Positions 1 to 8,927 of a stretch of 64,000 bases of DNA are shown here, one piece after another. The stretch covers positions 62,001 to 126,000 of the forward strand of contig CAZALE010000006.1 in assembly GCA_964486055.1 (NCBI GenBank). The letters are read 5' to 3'. A program made the position numbers and the translations under genes. The first letter of the stretch is position 1; each line of letters starts with the position of its first letter. A model generated the notes under the pieces. It ran no database searches, was not told the origin of the DNA, and worked only from the letters and a program-made list of their open reading frames with translations. The DNA comes from J014 sp964486055. GTDB lineage: Bacteria > Acidobacteriota > Blastocatellia > Pyrinomonadales > Pyrinomonadaceae.

Positions 1-270
1 GTACGACGAGGTCATTACATCATACTAAAGCTGCTGGTTGCAGATAGACCTGGAATGCTTGCTGGTTTAACGAAAGCAGTCGCAGAAACGCGTGCAAACA
101 TAATAGAAGTCTTTCATCGTCGTTCGATGTGGCTCGCTCCGTTGGGATTTGTAGGCATAGAAATGTTACTCGAGGTCCGCGATGAAGAGCATGGAAGGCA
201 AGTGGTTAATTACTTGCAGTCTGTTGGATATCATGTTGAGAGAGAGGGAGTAGGGGACTGGGTAGAGTAA
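1..270 (+). CDS. ilvA: Threonine ammonia-lyase (threonine dehydratase), C-terminal ACT domain, 5' truncated by window edge
   Basis: The frame is open from base 1, so the gene starts upstream and only about 89 residues are visible. These form an ACT-type regulatory domain with the pattern seen at the end of single-ACT threonine dehydratases: DRPGMLAGL, then ANIIEVFHRR, an alternating hydrophobic strand, and EEHGRQVVNYL followed by GY. The family deaminates threonine to 2-oxobutanoate with PLP in the cytoplasm; the ACT domain binds allosteric effectors. The PLP domain is outside the window, so the enzyme assignment rests on the tail alone. Another ACT-containing enzyme is possible but less likely, because the RANIIEVFHRR segment is typical of this family. 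A 101-bp gap separates it from lpdA. Confidence 0.75.
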   Translation, partial: VRRGHYIILKLLVADRPGMLAGLTKAVAETRANIIEVFHRRSMWLAPLGFVGIEMLLEVRDEEHGRQVVNYLQSVGYHVEREGVGDWVE

Positions 271-371
271 GAAAACTATCTGCTGATGATAAATCAGTCA
301 TTTTCTCTTTGGGGCAGTAAAGCGTATAATTTTGTTTTTAGATCCTAAGGTCAAGGAGATGTAATCATAAG

Positions 372-1781
372 ATGGCAGAGCAATTTGATGTCGTAATTAT
401 TGGTGCCGGTCCTGGTGGTTATGTAGCTGCTGTTAGGGCAGCTCAATTGGGTTTGAAAGTTGCAATTGTGGAAAAAGAAAAAAGCGGTAAGCTTGGCGGA
501 ACGTGCGGTTTGCGCGGATGCATACCGACAAAAGCTTTGCTAAATGCAGCTCATCTTTACGAGAAAGCTCAGCATTTTGAGCAATTCGGATTAAAGGTTG
601 AAAGGTTAAGTTATGATTGGAAACGGATTCAGAAATATAAAGATGATGTCGTAGCTAAAAGCTCGGCTGGAGTATCTTATTTGATGAAGAAAAATAAAAT
701 TTCCGTTTTCAATGGATTTGGTAAGATACTTTCGCCTGGCAAGGTAGAAGTCAGGTATGATGATGGCAAAATCGAGAATTTGGCGACGAGGAACATAATA
801 ATTGCCACTGGATCTGTATGTAAACCGATACCAGGTTTCGAGACTGATGGAAAACAGGTCGTAAATTCGGATCAGATTTTGGAGTTGGAGAAAGTACCAA
901 AAAGTTTGATAGTCATGGGTTCTGGAGCCGTAGGTGTAGAGTTTGCTAGCGTTTTTTCTAGATTTGGCGCGGAAACAACTATTGTTGAGCTTTTAGATAG
1001 AATCGTGCCGCTTGAAGACGAAGAGGTTTCTAGAGAGCTAGAAAGAAGCTTTAAGAAGAGAGGTATAAAAGTTCATACAGGCGTGAAACTCGAAAAGATG
1101 GAGAAGAAAAATCCATCTGTGAAGGTATTTGGTAAGGATTCCAAGGGAAATGATGTTAACTTTGAAGCAGAAATGCTTTTAGTAGCTGTTGGGCGTATGC
1201 CATACATTGAGGGTTTGGGATTAGAGAATACAAGAGTGGTTGTCAATCCTCGCGGAACCATAAAAGTTAATGAGTATTGTGAGACGGATGAACCTGGAAT
1301 TTACGCGATCGGAGATGTCATTGACACCGCCTGGTTAGCCCATCTCGCCTCTAAAGAAGGAATATTAGTCGTCGAGAAAATAGCTGGTAGAAAAGTAGAG
1401 CCCATTAATCACAGACTAGTACCGAATTGTACCTACTGTGATCCAGAAGTTGCATCAGTTGGCTTGACCGAGGCTAAGGCAAAAGAACTTGGTTACGACG
1501 TTAAAACCGCAAAGTTTCCATTCTCTGCAAATCCAAAAGCTAGGATTCTTGGAGAAACTGAGGGCTTTGTAAAAATAGTCGCCGAGAAAAAATACGATGA
1601 GGTGTTAGGTGTGCATATGATAGGGCCACATGCTACTGAGCTCTTAGCAGAAATTTGTGTGGCCATGCAGCTTGAGACGACAGCTGAGGAACTCGGAAGA
1701 ACAATTCATGCTCATCCGACGGTTTCAGAGAGCATCATGGAAGCTGCCGAAGGAATACATGATTCAACCATACATCTATAG
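372..1781 (+). CDS. lpdA: Dihydrolipoyl dehydrogenase (E3)
   Basis: This flavoprotein of 469 aa reoxidises dihydrolipoamide in 2-oxoacid dehydrogenase and glycine cleavage complexes and passes electrons to NAD+. The FAD-binding GAGPGG motif is at residues 11-16. The redox-active disulfide is C45/C50 in GGTCGLRGC, a variant of the common LNVGC. The NAD-binding GSGAVGVEFAS motif lies near residue 180, and the C-terminal interface has HAHPTVSE with the catalytic-base histidine at H448. Length matches the family. An AAGGAGAT ribosome site lies 12 nt before the ATG. No E1 or E2 gene is visible here, so the partner complex is unknown. The next gene starts 3 nt downstream, so the two are probably cotranscribed. 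Confidence 0.93.
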   Translation: MAEQFDVVIIGAGPGGYVAAVRAAQLGLKVAIVEKEKSGKLGGTCGLRGCIPTKALLNAAHLYEKAQHFEQFGLKVERLSYDWKRIQKYKDDVVAKSSAGVSYLMKKNKISVFNGFGKILSPGKVEVRYDDGKIENLATRNIIIATGSVCKPIPGFETDGKQVVNSDQILELEKVPKSLIVMGSGAVGVEFASVFSRFGAETTIVELLDRIVPLEDEEVSRELERSFKKRGIKVHTGVKLEKMEKKNPSVKVFGKDSKGNDVNFEAEMLLVAVGRMPYIEGLGLENTRVVVNPRGTIKVNEYCETDEPGIYAIGDVIDTAWLAHLASKEGILVVEKIAGRKVEPINHRLVPNCTYCDPEVASVGLTEAKAKELGYDVKTAKFPFSANPKARILGETEGFVKIVAEKKYDEVLGVHMIGPHATELLAEICVAMQLETTAEELGRTIHAHPTVSESIMEAAEGIHDSTIHL

Positions 1782-1784
1782 GCG

Positions 1785-3029
1785 ATGATATACCTATCGC
1801 AAGTGCTTGGTAAGCCGATCTACGACGCTGAAGGTGAAAAGGTTGCATCTATTCGTGATGTTGTGGTGCGATATGGTGATGAAGATTATCCGCCTGTAAT
1901 CGGTTTAGTAGCCCGATATAGGCGGAGAGATTTTTTCGTGCCATGGGCTAGAATAGCCCAATTTGATGAGACAGGAGCAAGGTTAAATACGGACATCTTA
2001 GACTTAAGACCATTCGCTAGGCGTGAAGGAGAGGTCTTATTAGCCAAGGATGTTCTCGATAAACAATTAATTGATGTTGATGGAAAGCGAGTGGTCAGGG
2101 TTAATGATGTTCAACTAATAGAGGTTGGAGATAGGTGGCTTGTAACCGGCGCAGATGTCGGTATTCATGGTTTCCTCAGAAGACTTTTACCCTCAGGCTT
2201 GTATCCTAGTCATCCTGTCGAAGTCATAGATTGGGCAGACGTAGGTTATCTTGCAACTGATACACCAACGGCAGTTGTTCAGCTTAAAAATTCAAAAGAC
2301 AAACTATCCAGATTACATCCAGTCGAAATTGCACAACTTGCAGAATCTCTCTCTCCGATTCATCGCACAGAGATAGTTGAATCACTCGATGATGAGACGG
2401 CTGCGGAGACTTTAGAGGAAATGTCAACGGAAAATCAAGCCCGTATTTTGGAGGAAATGGACCAAGAGAGAGCTGCTGACATCTTACAGGAGATGTCACC
2501 TGATGACGCCGTCGATGTTTTGGTCGAAATGGATGAAGAGAAGGCCAGAGAGCTTTTGGAGTTGATGGAGGAAGAAGAGAAAGCAGAAGTCGCCGAATTA
2601 ATGCCTTTTAGAGCTGATACGGCTGGAGGATTGATGACTACAGAATTTGTAGCGCTCCCAAAAAACTTAACCGTGGCTCAAGCCATTGCAAGACTTAGAG
2701 AGATGGCAAAAACTCCGAACATGATTTATTATCTTTACGTCGTCGAGGAGGAAAATTCCTGGAAACTTTGTGGAGTCATATCTCTGAGAAGCTTGATTCT
2801 GGCAGATCCTACATTGCCTCTAGAAAAAGTCATGAGAACTCAATTTCAATATGCTCATCCAGATGATCCAGCTGAAGAAGCTGCCAGAAAAATTGCTGAG
2901 TATAATTTGCTTGCCTTGCCTGTCGTTGACGAGTGGGGAGAAATTAACGGAATAATCACCGTAGATGATGCAATGGAAATATTACTACCCAAAGGACTGA
3001 AAAATCGATTACCCAAACTTTTTGGTTAG
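1785..3029 (+). CDS. PRC-barrel / MgtE N-domain / CBS-pair soluble protein
   Basis: The 414-aa protein has four parts. Residues about 1-75 and 82-150 are two PRC-barrel-like beta domains; the first has LGKPIYDAEGEKV and FFVPWARI. Residues about 170-275 are the helical superhelix of the MgtE magnesium channel N-domain, with repeated EEM and DDA turns (for example ILEEMDQERAADILQEM). Residues about 280-400 are two CBS motifs. It ends where MgtE would begin its five membrane helices, and I see no transmembrane segment. It therefore looks like the cytoplasmic Mg2+-sensing half of MgtE fused to PRC barrels, perhaps a regulator or partner of a metal transporter; that is inference. It starts 3 nt after lpdA with no clear ribosome site of its own, which suggests translational coupling. 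Confidence 0.8.
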   Translation: MIYLSQVLGKPIYDAEGEKVASIRDVVVRYGDEDYPPVIGLVARYRRRDFFVPWARIAQFDETGARLNTDILDLRPFARREGEVLLAKDVLDKQLIDVDGKRVVRVNDVQLIEVGDRWLVTGADVGIHGFLRRLLPSGLYPSHPVEVIDWADVGYLATDTPTAVVQLKNSKDKLSRLHPVEIAQLAESLSPIHRTEIVESLDDETAAETLEEMSTENQARILEEMDQERAADILQEMSPDDAVDVLVEMDEEKARELLELMEEEEKAEVAELMPFRADTAGGLMTTEFVALPKNLTVAQAIARLREMAKTPNMIYYLYVVEEENSWKLCGVISLRSLILADPTLPLEKVMRTQFQYAHPDDPAEEAARKIAEYNLLALPVVDEWGEINGIITVDDAMEILLPKGLKNRLPKLFG

Positions 3030-3121
3030 AATAACCGCTAATTTGCTACCATTGAATTTCGCATTTATAATTTACTCAAGCTAGTTGTAAAAAACTATGC
3101 AAGTTTTTAGGAGGAAGTTTT

Positions 3122-3757
3122 ATGAAAAAATCAATTTTTTCTCTAATCATATTACTGTTTCTAGCGTTTGCATCGCTTAAAGCGTTTGCTGATGGTTTCC
3201 CAATAGGCTCAGTGCTTGAGGATTTCAAACTCAAGGATATAAATGGAGTAGAGCAAAGCTTTACATCGCTCAAGGGCAAGAAAGGCACGGTTATAATCTT
3301 TCTATCTGCTCAATGCCCCGTTGTAAAGGGTTATAACGCTCGCATTAATCAGATTTACGCTGATTATCAATCAAAGGGAATAAATTTTATTGGTATAAAT
3401 TCAAATTCAACTGAATCGCTTGAATGGGTTAAGTCACATGCTGAGGCTAATTATAAGTTTCCAATGTTGATTGATTCTGGAAATGTCCTAGCTGATGAAT
3501 TTGGTGCGACTGTAACACCGGAGGTTTTCGTTTTTGATGCAGCTGGTAAACTTGTTTACAAGGGTGCGATTGATAATAGCAGAACCGGAGAAAACATAAC
3601 TGAGAGCTTCCTGCGTGATGCACTGGATGCTCTGCTAAATGGAAAACAGATATCTAAAACTGCTACGAAAGCCTTTGGATGTAGCATAAAACGTATCGAA
3701 GGACAGCAAAAATCAGTAAACACTAGCATAAAAATTCAAAGAGCTAAAACTGAATAA
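3122..3757 (+). CDS. Exported redoxin-family (AhpC/TSA-like thioredoxin-fold) protein
   Basis: This 211-aa protein has an N-terminal signal peptide (residues 1-23, hydrophobic core FSLIILLFLAFA). A thioredoxin-like fold follows, with GSVLEDFKLKDINGVEQSF typical of the AhpC/TSA-ResA group. The active-site segment is SAQCPVVKGYN: C65 is followed by PVV, so there is no CxxC pair. A second conserved cysteine lies in the C-terminal KAFGCSIKR. That layout is known from exported redoxins of environmental bacteria, whose substrate is not established. A ribosome site (GGAGG, 6 nt before the ATG) supports the start. The gene stands alone and ends just before a strong inverted repeat. It might be a periplasmic peroxidase or a thiol reductase; sequence alone cannot decide. 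Confidence 0.82.
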   Translation: MKKSIFSLIILLFLAFASLKAFADGFPIGSVLEDFKLKDINGVEQSFTSLKGKKGTVIIFLSAQCPVVKGYNARINQIYADYQSKGINFIGINSNSTESLEWVKSHAEANYKFPMLIDSGNVLADEFGATVTPEVFVFDAAGKLVYKGAIDNSRTGENITESFLRDALDALLNGKQISKTATKAFGCSIKRIEGQQKSVNTSIKIQRAKTE

Positions 3758-3762
3758 AATCA

Positions 3763-3811
3763 TAGGTGCGATTGAAATAAATAACATCTATCAACAACTC
3801 AATCGCACCTA
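3763..3811. terminator. Hairpin terminator candidate after the redoxin gene
   Basis: A perfect 13-bp inverted repeat has arms at 3763-3775 and 3799-3811 (TAGGTGCGATTGA and its complement), with a 23-nt loop, starting 5 nt after the stop codon. It is not followed by a T tract on the plus strand. Position supports a terminator or a 3'-end stabilising structure. Confidence 0.6.
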
Positions 3812-3905
3812 ATTCAACATAGAGCAAAAGATACTGAAGTTTATTTCGTACAAACTCGGTGTCTGTCTGCCATAGTTTTAAGCAACACTCCAGATGAGGA
3901 TTAAG

Positions 3906-4580
3906 ATGTTCAACTTTAAACTAGTAACACCTTGCGCATTTTTGTTGTCCATAGTTTTAAATTTTCCTTCATTGGCTTATGCACAAACGCAAAAGAAAAA
4001 AACTTCTGCGGCCAGCATGACCACTACTAAATCCACGAATAGATCCAAAACTAATAAAACTACTGGAAGTAAGCTATCTACTCAGAGATCCAATAACGAA
4101 AAGGTTGCCCAGCAATCAGAGACTAAAAGCTCACCAGATGCGGTTATAAAGGTTGTTTTGATAGATGAACAAGGATTGAGAGGAATTTTAAAGCCTCAGC
4201 GTAAACCTTTATTGGTAAATTTTTGGGCTACTTGGTGTGATGCATGTCGTGAGGAATTTCCGGATCTTGTGAAGATCAGCAACGACTATGCTGGAAAGAT
4301 AGACGTCGTTACTGTTTCGCTGGATGATCCCGTAGAAATAAACAGGGACGTATTGAAGTTTCTTACAGAAATGAACGCAAAAATGCCTGCATATCTTCTG
4401 AAAACTGCTGATGAGAATGCAGCTATAAACATTGTATCGCCAAAATGGCAGGGAGGACTTCCATTTACCATACTGTTCTCGTCAGATGGAAAAGAAGTTT
4501 ATTCCCGTATGGGAAGATTTAATACCGCAACTTTGCGTCAACAAATTGAAAATCTCCTGACCCAAAATAGTTCTAATTGA
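3906..4580 (+). CDS. Exported TlpA/ResA-like thioredoxin
   Basis: The product is 224 aa from the ATG at 3906. I prefer that start because GAGGA lies 5 nt upstream; an in-frame ATG at 3894 would add four residues but has no ribosome site. A signal peptide ends near AYAQ (residues 23-26). A low-complexity Lys/Ser/Thr linker of about 50 residues follows, then a thioredoxin fold with the redox motif WATWCDAC (C111 and C114) and the cis-proline loop GGLPFT. Proteins of this type reduce disulfides in exported proteins or cytochrome c maturation factors. The long basic linker is unusual and could tether the domain to the envelope. The gene is monocistronic; it follows the hairpin at 3763 and precedes purL by 81 bp. 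Confidence 0.83.
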   Translation: MFNFKLVTPCAFLLSIVLNFPSLAYAQTQKKKTSAASMTTTKSTNRSKTNKTTGSKLSTQRSNNEKVAQQSETKSSPDAVIKVVLIDEQGLRGILKPQRKPLLVNFWATWCDACREEFPDLVKISNDYAGKIDVVTVSLDDPVEINRDVLKFLTEMNAKMPAYLLKTADENAAINIVSPKWQGGLPFTILFSSDGKEVYSRMGRFNTATLRQQIENLLTQNSSN

Positions 4581-4661
4581 CTGCCTATCAGCCCAAACAT
4601 TCGACATTCTATGTACTAAGAGTTAAAATGACAGTTTAACCTTACTTTTGATAGGCATAGA

Positions 4662-6920
4662 ATGAAAAGCGAAAGATTAATAACTGATGAAGTAATTAAG
4701 CAGCATAATCTGACTGCTGAAGAGTACGACAGGATAGTTGAGATGTTAGGTCGCGAGCCTAACCTAACGGAGCTTGGTATCTTCAGTGTAATGTGGTCTG
4801 AGCATTGTAGTTACAAGTCCTCGCGCATTCATTTGAAACGTTTACCGGTAAGAGGCGAACGCGTTATTGTTCCTCCAGGAGAAAATGCGGGAGTTGTTGA
4901 TATAGGCGATGGATGGTGTATCGCATTTAAGATTGAATCTCACAATCACCCGTCTTTTATTGAACCTTTTCAAGGCGCAGCGACCGGAGTAGGGGGAATT
5001 TTGCGGGATGTCTTTACGATGGGAGCTCGTCCGATAGCGACAATGAATTCCCTGCGGTTTGGTCATTTAAATAATCCACAACATGGAAAAAGAAATAAAT
5101 CGATCATGCGTGGAGTTGTTGCGGGAATAGCTCATTACGGTAATTGTTTTGGAGTCCCCACTGTCGGCGGCGAAGTTTTCTTCGATGATTCCTACAATCT
5201 AAACCCCTTGGTTAATGCTTTTGCATTAGGGATAGTTCGTAAGGATCAGATTTTCTTTGGTAAAGCTGAGGGTATAGGAAATCCGGTGATTTATGTAGGT
5301 GCCAAGACAGGACGCGACGGTATTCATGGAGCAACTATGGCTTCTGCAGAGTTTGATGAATCTGCACTCGAGAAGCGTCCAACAGTTCAGGTAGGAGATC
5401 CCTTTCTCGAAAAACTTCTTTTGGAAGCGTGTTTAGAAGCTATGCGCTCCGGGGCAATAGAGGGCATACAGGACATGGGAGCCGCAGGACTTACATCTTC
5501 TTCAGTTGAGATGGCCTCTCGCGCAGGTACTGGTATACAGCTGAATCTGGACCTTGTACCGCAGCGTGAAAAGGAAATGAATGCATATGAGATGATGCTC
5601 TCAGAGTCTCAGGAGAGAATGTTAATCGTTGCTAAGAAGGGACGTGAAAAGCAGATAATAGAGATATTCAACAAATGGGACTTGGACGCTGTGGTGATTG
5701 GTGAGGTCATAAGGGATAAGCGACTCAAAGTTTTTCATAACGGGAAATTGCAAGCTGATATACCGATCGAGTACTTAACTGACAGAGCGCCTACTTATGA
5801 CAGACCCAGAATCGCCCCTAAACGTAGCGGAAGAGAGATTGCAGCAAAAGTAGAAACTCCATCAAATTTAACCGACGCATTGAAGAAGTTGCTTGCTTCA
5901 CCTAATATCTGTTCTAAGCAGTGGGTATATCAACAATATGACCACATGGTTCGCACAAATACGGCGGTTCTGCCGGGAGCTGACGCAGCAGTTATTCGAG
6001 TTAAAGAAACTCGTCTCGCTATTTCTATGTGCTTGGATGGCAATGGTAAATTTTGTGCGATAAACCCGCGTGAAGGAGCTATTCTAGCTGTAGCTGAGGC
6101 AGCAAGAAATAACGTATGTGTTGGAGCAAAGCCTATAGCTGTAACTAACTGCTTAAATTTTGCATCACCTGAGAGACCTGAAGTTATGTGGAGTTTTTCA
6201 GAGGTAATCGATGGAATGGCTCGAGCATGCGAGTTTTTTAGTACACCGATTGTCTCAGGTAATGTGTCTTTTTACAACGAGACGGAAGGTAGAGGAGTTC
6301 TGCCTACACCAGTTATTGGAATGGTTGGTCTGATAGATGACATTAGAAAAATCGTTACACCGGGCTTTAAGGACGAAGGAGATCTGATAGCTTTATTAGG
6401 TCAAAACGGAAATGATCTGCATGCTAGCGAATTTGAGCAAGTAATATTGAAGTTTACTACTGAAGAGCTTATAGAGCGTGGTAAAATGCCAACGATAAAC
6501 CTAAAACAAGAAAAGATCGTTCAGGATACATGTCTTAAATTAGCTGATGAAATGTTAATAAAATCAGCCCATGATGCTTCTGATGGTGGTTTGGCAGTAG
6601 CCATTGCTGAAAGTTGCTTTTCATCACTTAATCGTAATGCTATAGGAGCCAACATAGAACTGCAAGAACTCGGTTTTTCGGATGAGGCTTTATTATTTGG
6701 TGAAACTCCCTCGAGAATCATAATTTCATTTTCTGAGGAAAACCTGCAAAAGGTAACTGAAATCGCAAAATTAATGAACTGTCCGTTTGAGATTATTGGC
6801 CGAGTCGGCGGAGATTTTCTTGACATAAAAGTTGGTAACAGGAGTTTGATTTCTGCTAAGGTTACAGAGTTAGAGAGTACATGGAGGAATGCTCTAGAGA
6901 AACAGTTACATGAAGTCTGA
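4662..6920 (+). CDS. purL: Phosphoribosylformylglycinamidine synthase subunit PurL (FGAM synthase II)
   Basis: The 752-aa protein matches the small-type PurL, which converts FGAR to FGAM with ATP in purine synthesis and works with separate PurS and PurQ subunits. Visible hallmarks are MWSEHCSYKSSR near residue 45, FKIESHNHPSFIEPF around residue 90 (catalytic His and substrate loop), GAATGVGGILRD, and the second half with DASDGGLAVAIAE near residue 640. It lacks the C-terminal glutaminase domain of the large gammaproteobacterial PurL. Neither purQ nor purS is nearby. The last 11 nt overlap the start of hemW, so the two are likely translationally coupled. Confidence 0.95.
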   Translation: MKSERLITDEVIKQHNLTAEEYDRIVEMLGREPNLTELGIFSVMWSEHCSYKSSRIHLKRLPVRGERVIVPPGENAGVVDIGDGWCIAFKIESHNHPSFIEPFQGAATGVGGILRDVFTMGARPIATMNSLRFGHLNNPQHGKRNKSIMRGVVAGIAHYGNCFGVPTVGGEVFFDDSYNLNPLVNAFALGIVRKDQIFFGKAEGIGNPVIYVGAKTGRDGIHGATMASAEFDESALEKRPTVQVGDPFLEKLLLEACLEAMRSGAIEGIQDMGAAGLTSSSVEMASRAGTGIQLNLDLVPQREKEMNAYEMMLSESQERMLIVAKKGREKQIIEIFNKWDLDAVVIGEVIRDKRLKVFHNGKLQADIPIEYLTDRAPTYDRPRIAPKRSGREIAAKVETPSNLTDALKKLLASPNICSKQWVYQQYDHMVRTNTAVLPGADAAVIRVKETRLAISMCLDGNGKFCAINPREGAILAVAEAARNNVCVGAKPIAVTNCLNFASPERPEVMWSFSEVIDGMARACEFFSTPIVSGNVSFYNETEGRGVLPTPVIGMVGLIDDIRKIVTPGFKDEGDLIALLGQNGNDLHASEFEQVILKFTTEELIERGKMPTINLKQEKIVQDTCLKLADEMLIKSAHDASDGGLAVAIAESCFSSLNRNAIGANIELQELGFSDEALLFGETPSRIIISFSEENLQKVTEIAKLMNCPFEIIGRVGGDFLDIKVGNRSLISAKVTELESTWRNALEKQLHEV

Positions 6921-8058
6921 ATCAGAATTTGCAGGCGTATACGTTCACATCCCTTTTTGTCTCTCTAGATGCTCTTACTGCGATTTTGCAACTGAAATTT
7001 ATCGTGATCCAGAGTTCGTAGATAGATATGTCAAGGCCGTCTGTAGCGAAATATACACCGCTAGATTAAACTTTTCCTCAAGACAACATCAAATAGACAC
7101 GATTTATTTTGGAGGTGGAACGCCATCGCTTCTGAACCCAGATCAGCTGGAACAGATCTTAAATGCAATCTATAACCGATTTGTTCTTGATGAATCAAAT
7201 CTAGAGATAACTCTTGAGATTAATCCAGCTACTGCCTCGGCTGAAAGATTAAGAGATTTTAGGTCCTTGGGTATTAACCGAGCAAGCTTTGGAGTTCAAA
7301 CCTTTAATGAGCGGCTATTGAAAACGTTATCTCGTAGACATACCGCTGAGGATGCGTTACAGACATTTCGATTGCTCCGCGCTTGTGGCTATGATAATGT
7401 CTCATTAGATTTAATAGTAGGCCTTCCAAGACAAACCTTGCATGGTTGGCAAGCAGATATTCAAAAAGCCTTGAATTTGAGACCAGAACATCTTTCACTC
7501 TACATACTTGAAGTTCACGAAAACACTCCTTTGGCTCAGCAGATATCTAGCGGGAGACAGCCGCCTCCTGATGATTTGCTTACGGCAAAGATGTATGAAT
7601 TAATGATTGAAAAGCTGAGCTCTGCCGGCTACCAGCAATACGAAATTTCGAATTTTTCCTTGCCAGGTTTTCAATCTAAGCATAATTTAAAATATTGGAA
7701 GTGCCTACCAGTTTTCGGATTTGGTGTTTCTGCATTTTCATTCTGCGACACAGAAAGATGGTCTAATGAAAGAAATACTGCCAGATATGTCGAATTGATC
7801 GAAAATGGTCGATCCCCAGTAGTTTTCCGTGAGCAAGTGAACTTGGCCTCTGAATACGCATTCCTCAGCCTTAGGCTTTCGGAGGGTATTCAACTCTCTG
7901 AGTATAAGCGTAAATTCGGATTTGCATTGGAAGAGAGATTCTCAGCTGAAATCAAGCAATTTCAGGATCTAGGACTCATTGAAATTAAGGATGGTTACTT
8001 GCGTTTAACTTCGAGGGGATTTTTGTACTCAAATGAAGTCTTTTCTATTTTCGTTTAG
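6910..8058 (+). CDS. hemW: HemW-like radical SAM protein (heme chaperone)
   Basis: The 382-aa protein has the radical SAM [4Fe-4S] motif CLSRCSYC (C17, C21, C24). The residue two after the last cysteine is F26, not the extra cysteine of true coproporphyrinogen oxidase HemN; this marks the HemW branch, which transfers heme and does not oxidise coproporphyrinogen. GGGTPS, the SAM-binding glycine motif, is near residue 70. The C-terminal HemN-type domain includes YEISNFS and LKYWK. The ATG lies inside the end of purL (11-nt overlap). Its stop codon sits in the left arm of a hairpin shared with the convergent LysM gene. Confidence 0.9.
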   Translation: MKSESEFAGVYVHIPFCLSRCSYCDFATEIYRDPEFVDRYVKAVCSEIYTARLNFSSRQHQIDTIYFGGGTPSLLNPDQLEQILNAIYNRFVLDESNLEITLEINPATASAERLRDFRSLGINRASFGVQTFNERLLKTLSRRHTAEDALQTFRLLRACGYDNVSLDLIVGLPRQTLHGWQADIQKALNLRPEHLSLYILEVHENTPLAQQISSGRQPPPDDLLTAKMYELMIEKLSSAGYQQYEISNFSLPGFQSKHNLKYWKCLPVFGFGVSAFSFCDTERWSNERNTARYVELIENGRSPVVFREQVNLASEYAFLSLRLSEGIQLSEYKRKFGFALEERFSAEIKQFQDLGLIEIKDGYLRLTSRGFLYSNEVFSIFV

Positions 8059-8085
8059 GCAGAGTAATTAAGCACCCTGCCTAAA
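8054..8085. terminator. Bidirectional hairpin between convergent hemW and LysM genes
   Basis: A perfect 9-bp inverted repeat (TTTAGGCAG at 8054-8062, CTGCCTAAA at 8077-8085) has a 14-nt loop. The hemW stop codon (8056-8058) is within the left arm. A-rich and T-rich arm ends give a short T run on each strand, as expected for a shared terminator. Confidence 0.65.
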
Positions 8086-8097
8086 TTTGTTATGAGA

Positions 8098-8469
8098 CTA
8101 CTCTTTTGGAATTACCAGCTCTTGTCCTGGATAAATCTTATCTGGATCAGTAATTTTATCACGATTTGCTTCGAAGATTTTTTGCCAGCTTATTCCGTAT
8201 TTTGCGCCGATTTTGCTTAATGAATCTCCTGGCTGAACGACGTAAGTAGTAGCCGTGACCTCTGGTGCCGTAATATTCAATACAAGATCGCCGGAGCGAA
8301 AATCAGGATCGATTTTTGCATATTCATCCCACAACCTCTCCTTATCAGCCAAACTGTTGGCGTTTCCTGAAATATGTAACACGCCTTCGCCCTCTTCAAT
8401 CGTTAAATTTTGCACTCCTAAAGCCTGTGCTAGTCCGATAAGTGATTGATATTTTTCTGTCAGTGACAT
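8098..8469 (-). CDS. BON-like / LysM peptidoglycan-binding protein
   Basis: The 123-aa protein has two parts. Residues about 1-65 resemble a BON domain (IEEGEGVLHISGNANS, then VLNI). Residues about 75-121 are one LysM repeat (VVQPGDSLSKIGAKYGISW through IYPGQELVIPKE), which binds N-acetylglucosamine-containing glycans such as peptidoglycan. No signal peptide is visible, as in the E. coli protein YgaU/Kbp of similar size and architecture, which is cytoplasmic and binds potassium. Whether this protein does the same is unknown. AGGAGG lies 7 nt before the ATG. It sits 21 bp downstream of the lipoprotein gene on the same strand, so the two probably form an operon. Confidence 0.85.
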   Translation of the reverse strand: MSLTEKYQSLIGLAQALGVQNLTIEEGEGVLHISGNANSLADKERLWDEYAKIDPDFRSGDLVLNITAPEVTATTYVVQPGDSLSKIGAKYGISWQKIFEANRDKITDPDKIYPGQELVIPKE

Positions 8470-8490
8470 ATTCCTACCTCCTGATGCAAT

Positions 8491-8820
8491 TTACTTAGAT
8501 TCTATAAGTTCATTTTGGAATTTTCCTGGCCCGGCTTCCTGAGCAGCCTGCACGCATTCTCTCATTTTCCCTTTCGGGACATTTCCTCTGGCGATCGCTA
8601 ATCCATCTTTAACCTCGACAGTGGCCCCTGTGCAGCCGACCTTCTTCCAATTTTCCTCAATTTTTTGCTTGACTTGTAAGTCATTTCCTGACGCCAGATT
8701 AGCCACAGTTTTTGGCGTCGAGTTGCTACTTGTATTCACATTCGTATTTTGTGCATTTTCCTTACATGAAATAATCAAAAATGCACAACTTAGAGAAAGA
8801 ACTAACAATATTTTTCTCAT
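8491..8820 (-). CDS. Small lipoprotein with BON-like domain
   Basis: The 109-aa protein starts with a lipoprotein signal: MRKILLVLSLSCAFLIISC, with the lipobox cysteine at C19 after LIIS. An Asn/Ser/Thr-rich linker follows, then about 65 residues (LQVKQKIEENWKKVGCTGATVEVKDGLAIARGNVPKGK) with the alpha-beta pattern of a BON-like domain. Two further cysteines (in VGCTG and RECVQ) could form a disulfide outside the cytoplasm. BON domains are associated with binding membranes or small ligands. A GAGAGG ribosome site precedes the ATG. It is upstream of the BON-LysM gene on the same strand, so both may act at the envelope. Function is not established. Confidence 0.75.
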   Translation of the reverse strand: MRKILLVLSLSCAFLIISCKENAQNTNVNTSSNSTPKTVANLASGNDLQVKQKIEENWKKVGCTGATVEVKDGLAIARGNVPKGKMRECVQAAQEAGPGKFQNELIESK

Positions 8821-8927
8821 AACTTTACCTCTCGATCATGAATTTTAGCTAAACTGCCTCGTGCCAGATTAACAAAAAAATCCTAAACTTGAAAGCGTAA
8901 AACGTTAGAAATCAACTTAATAAATCA

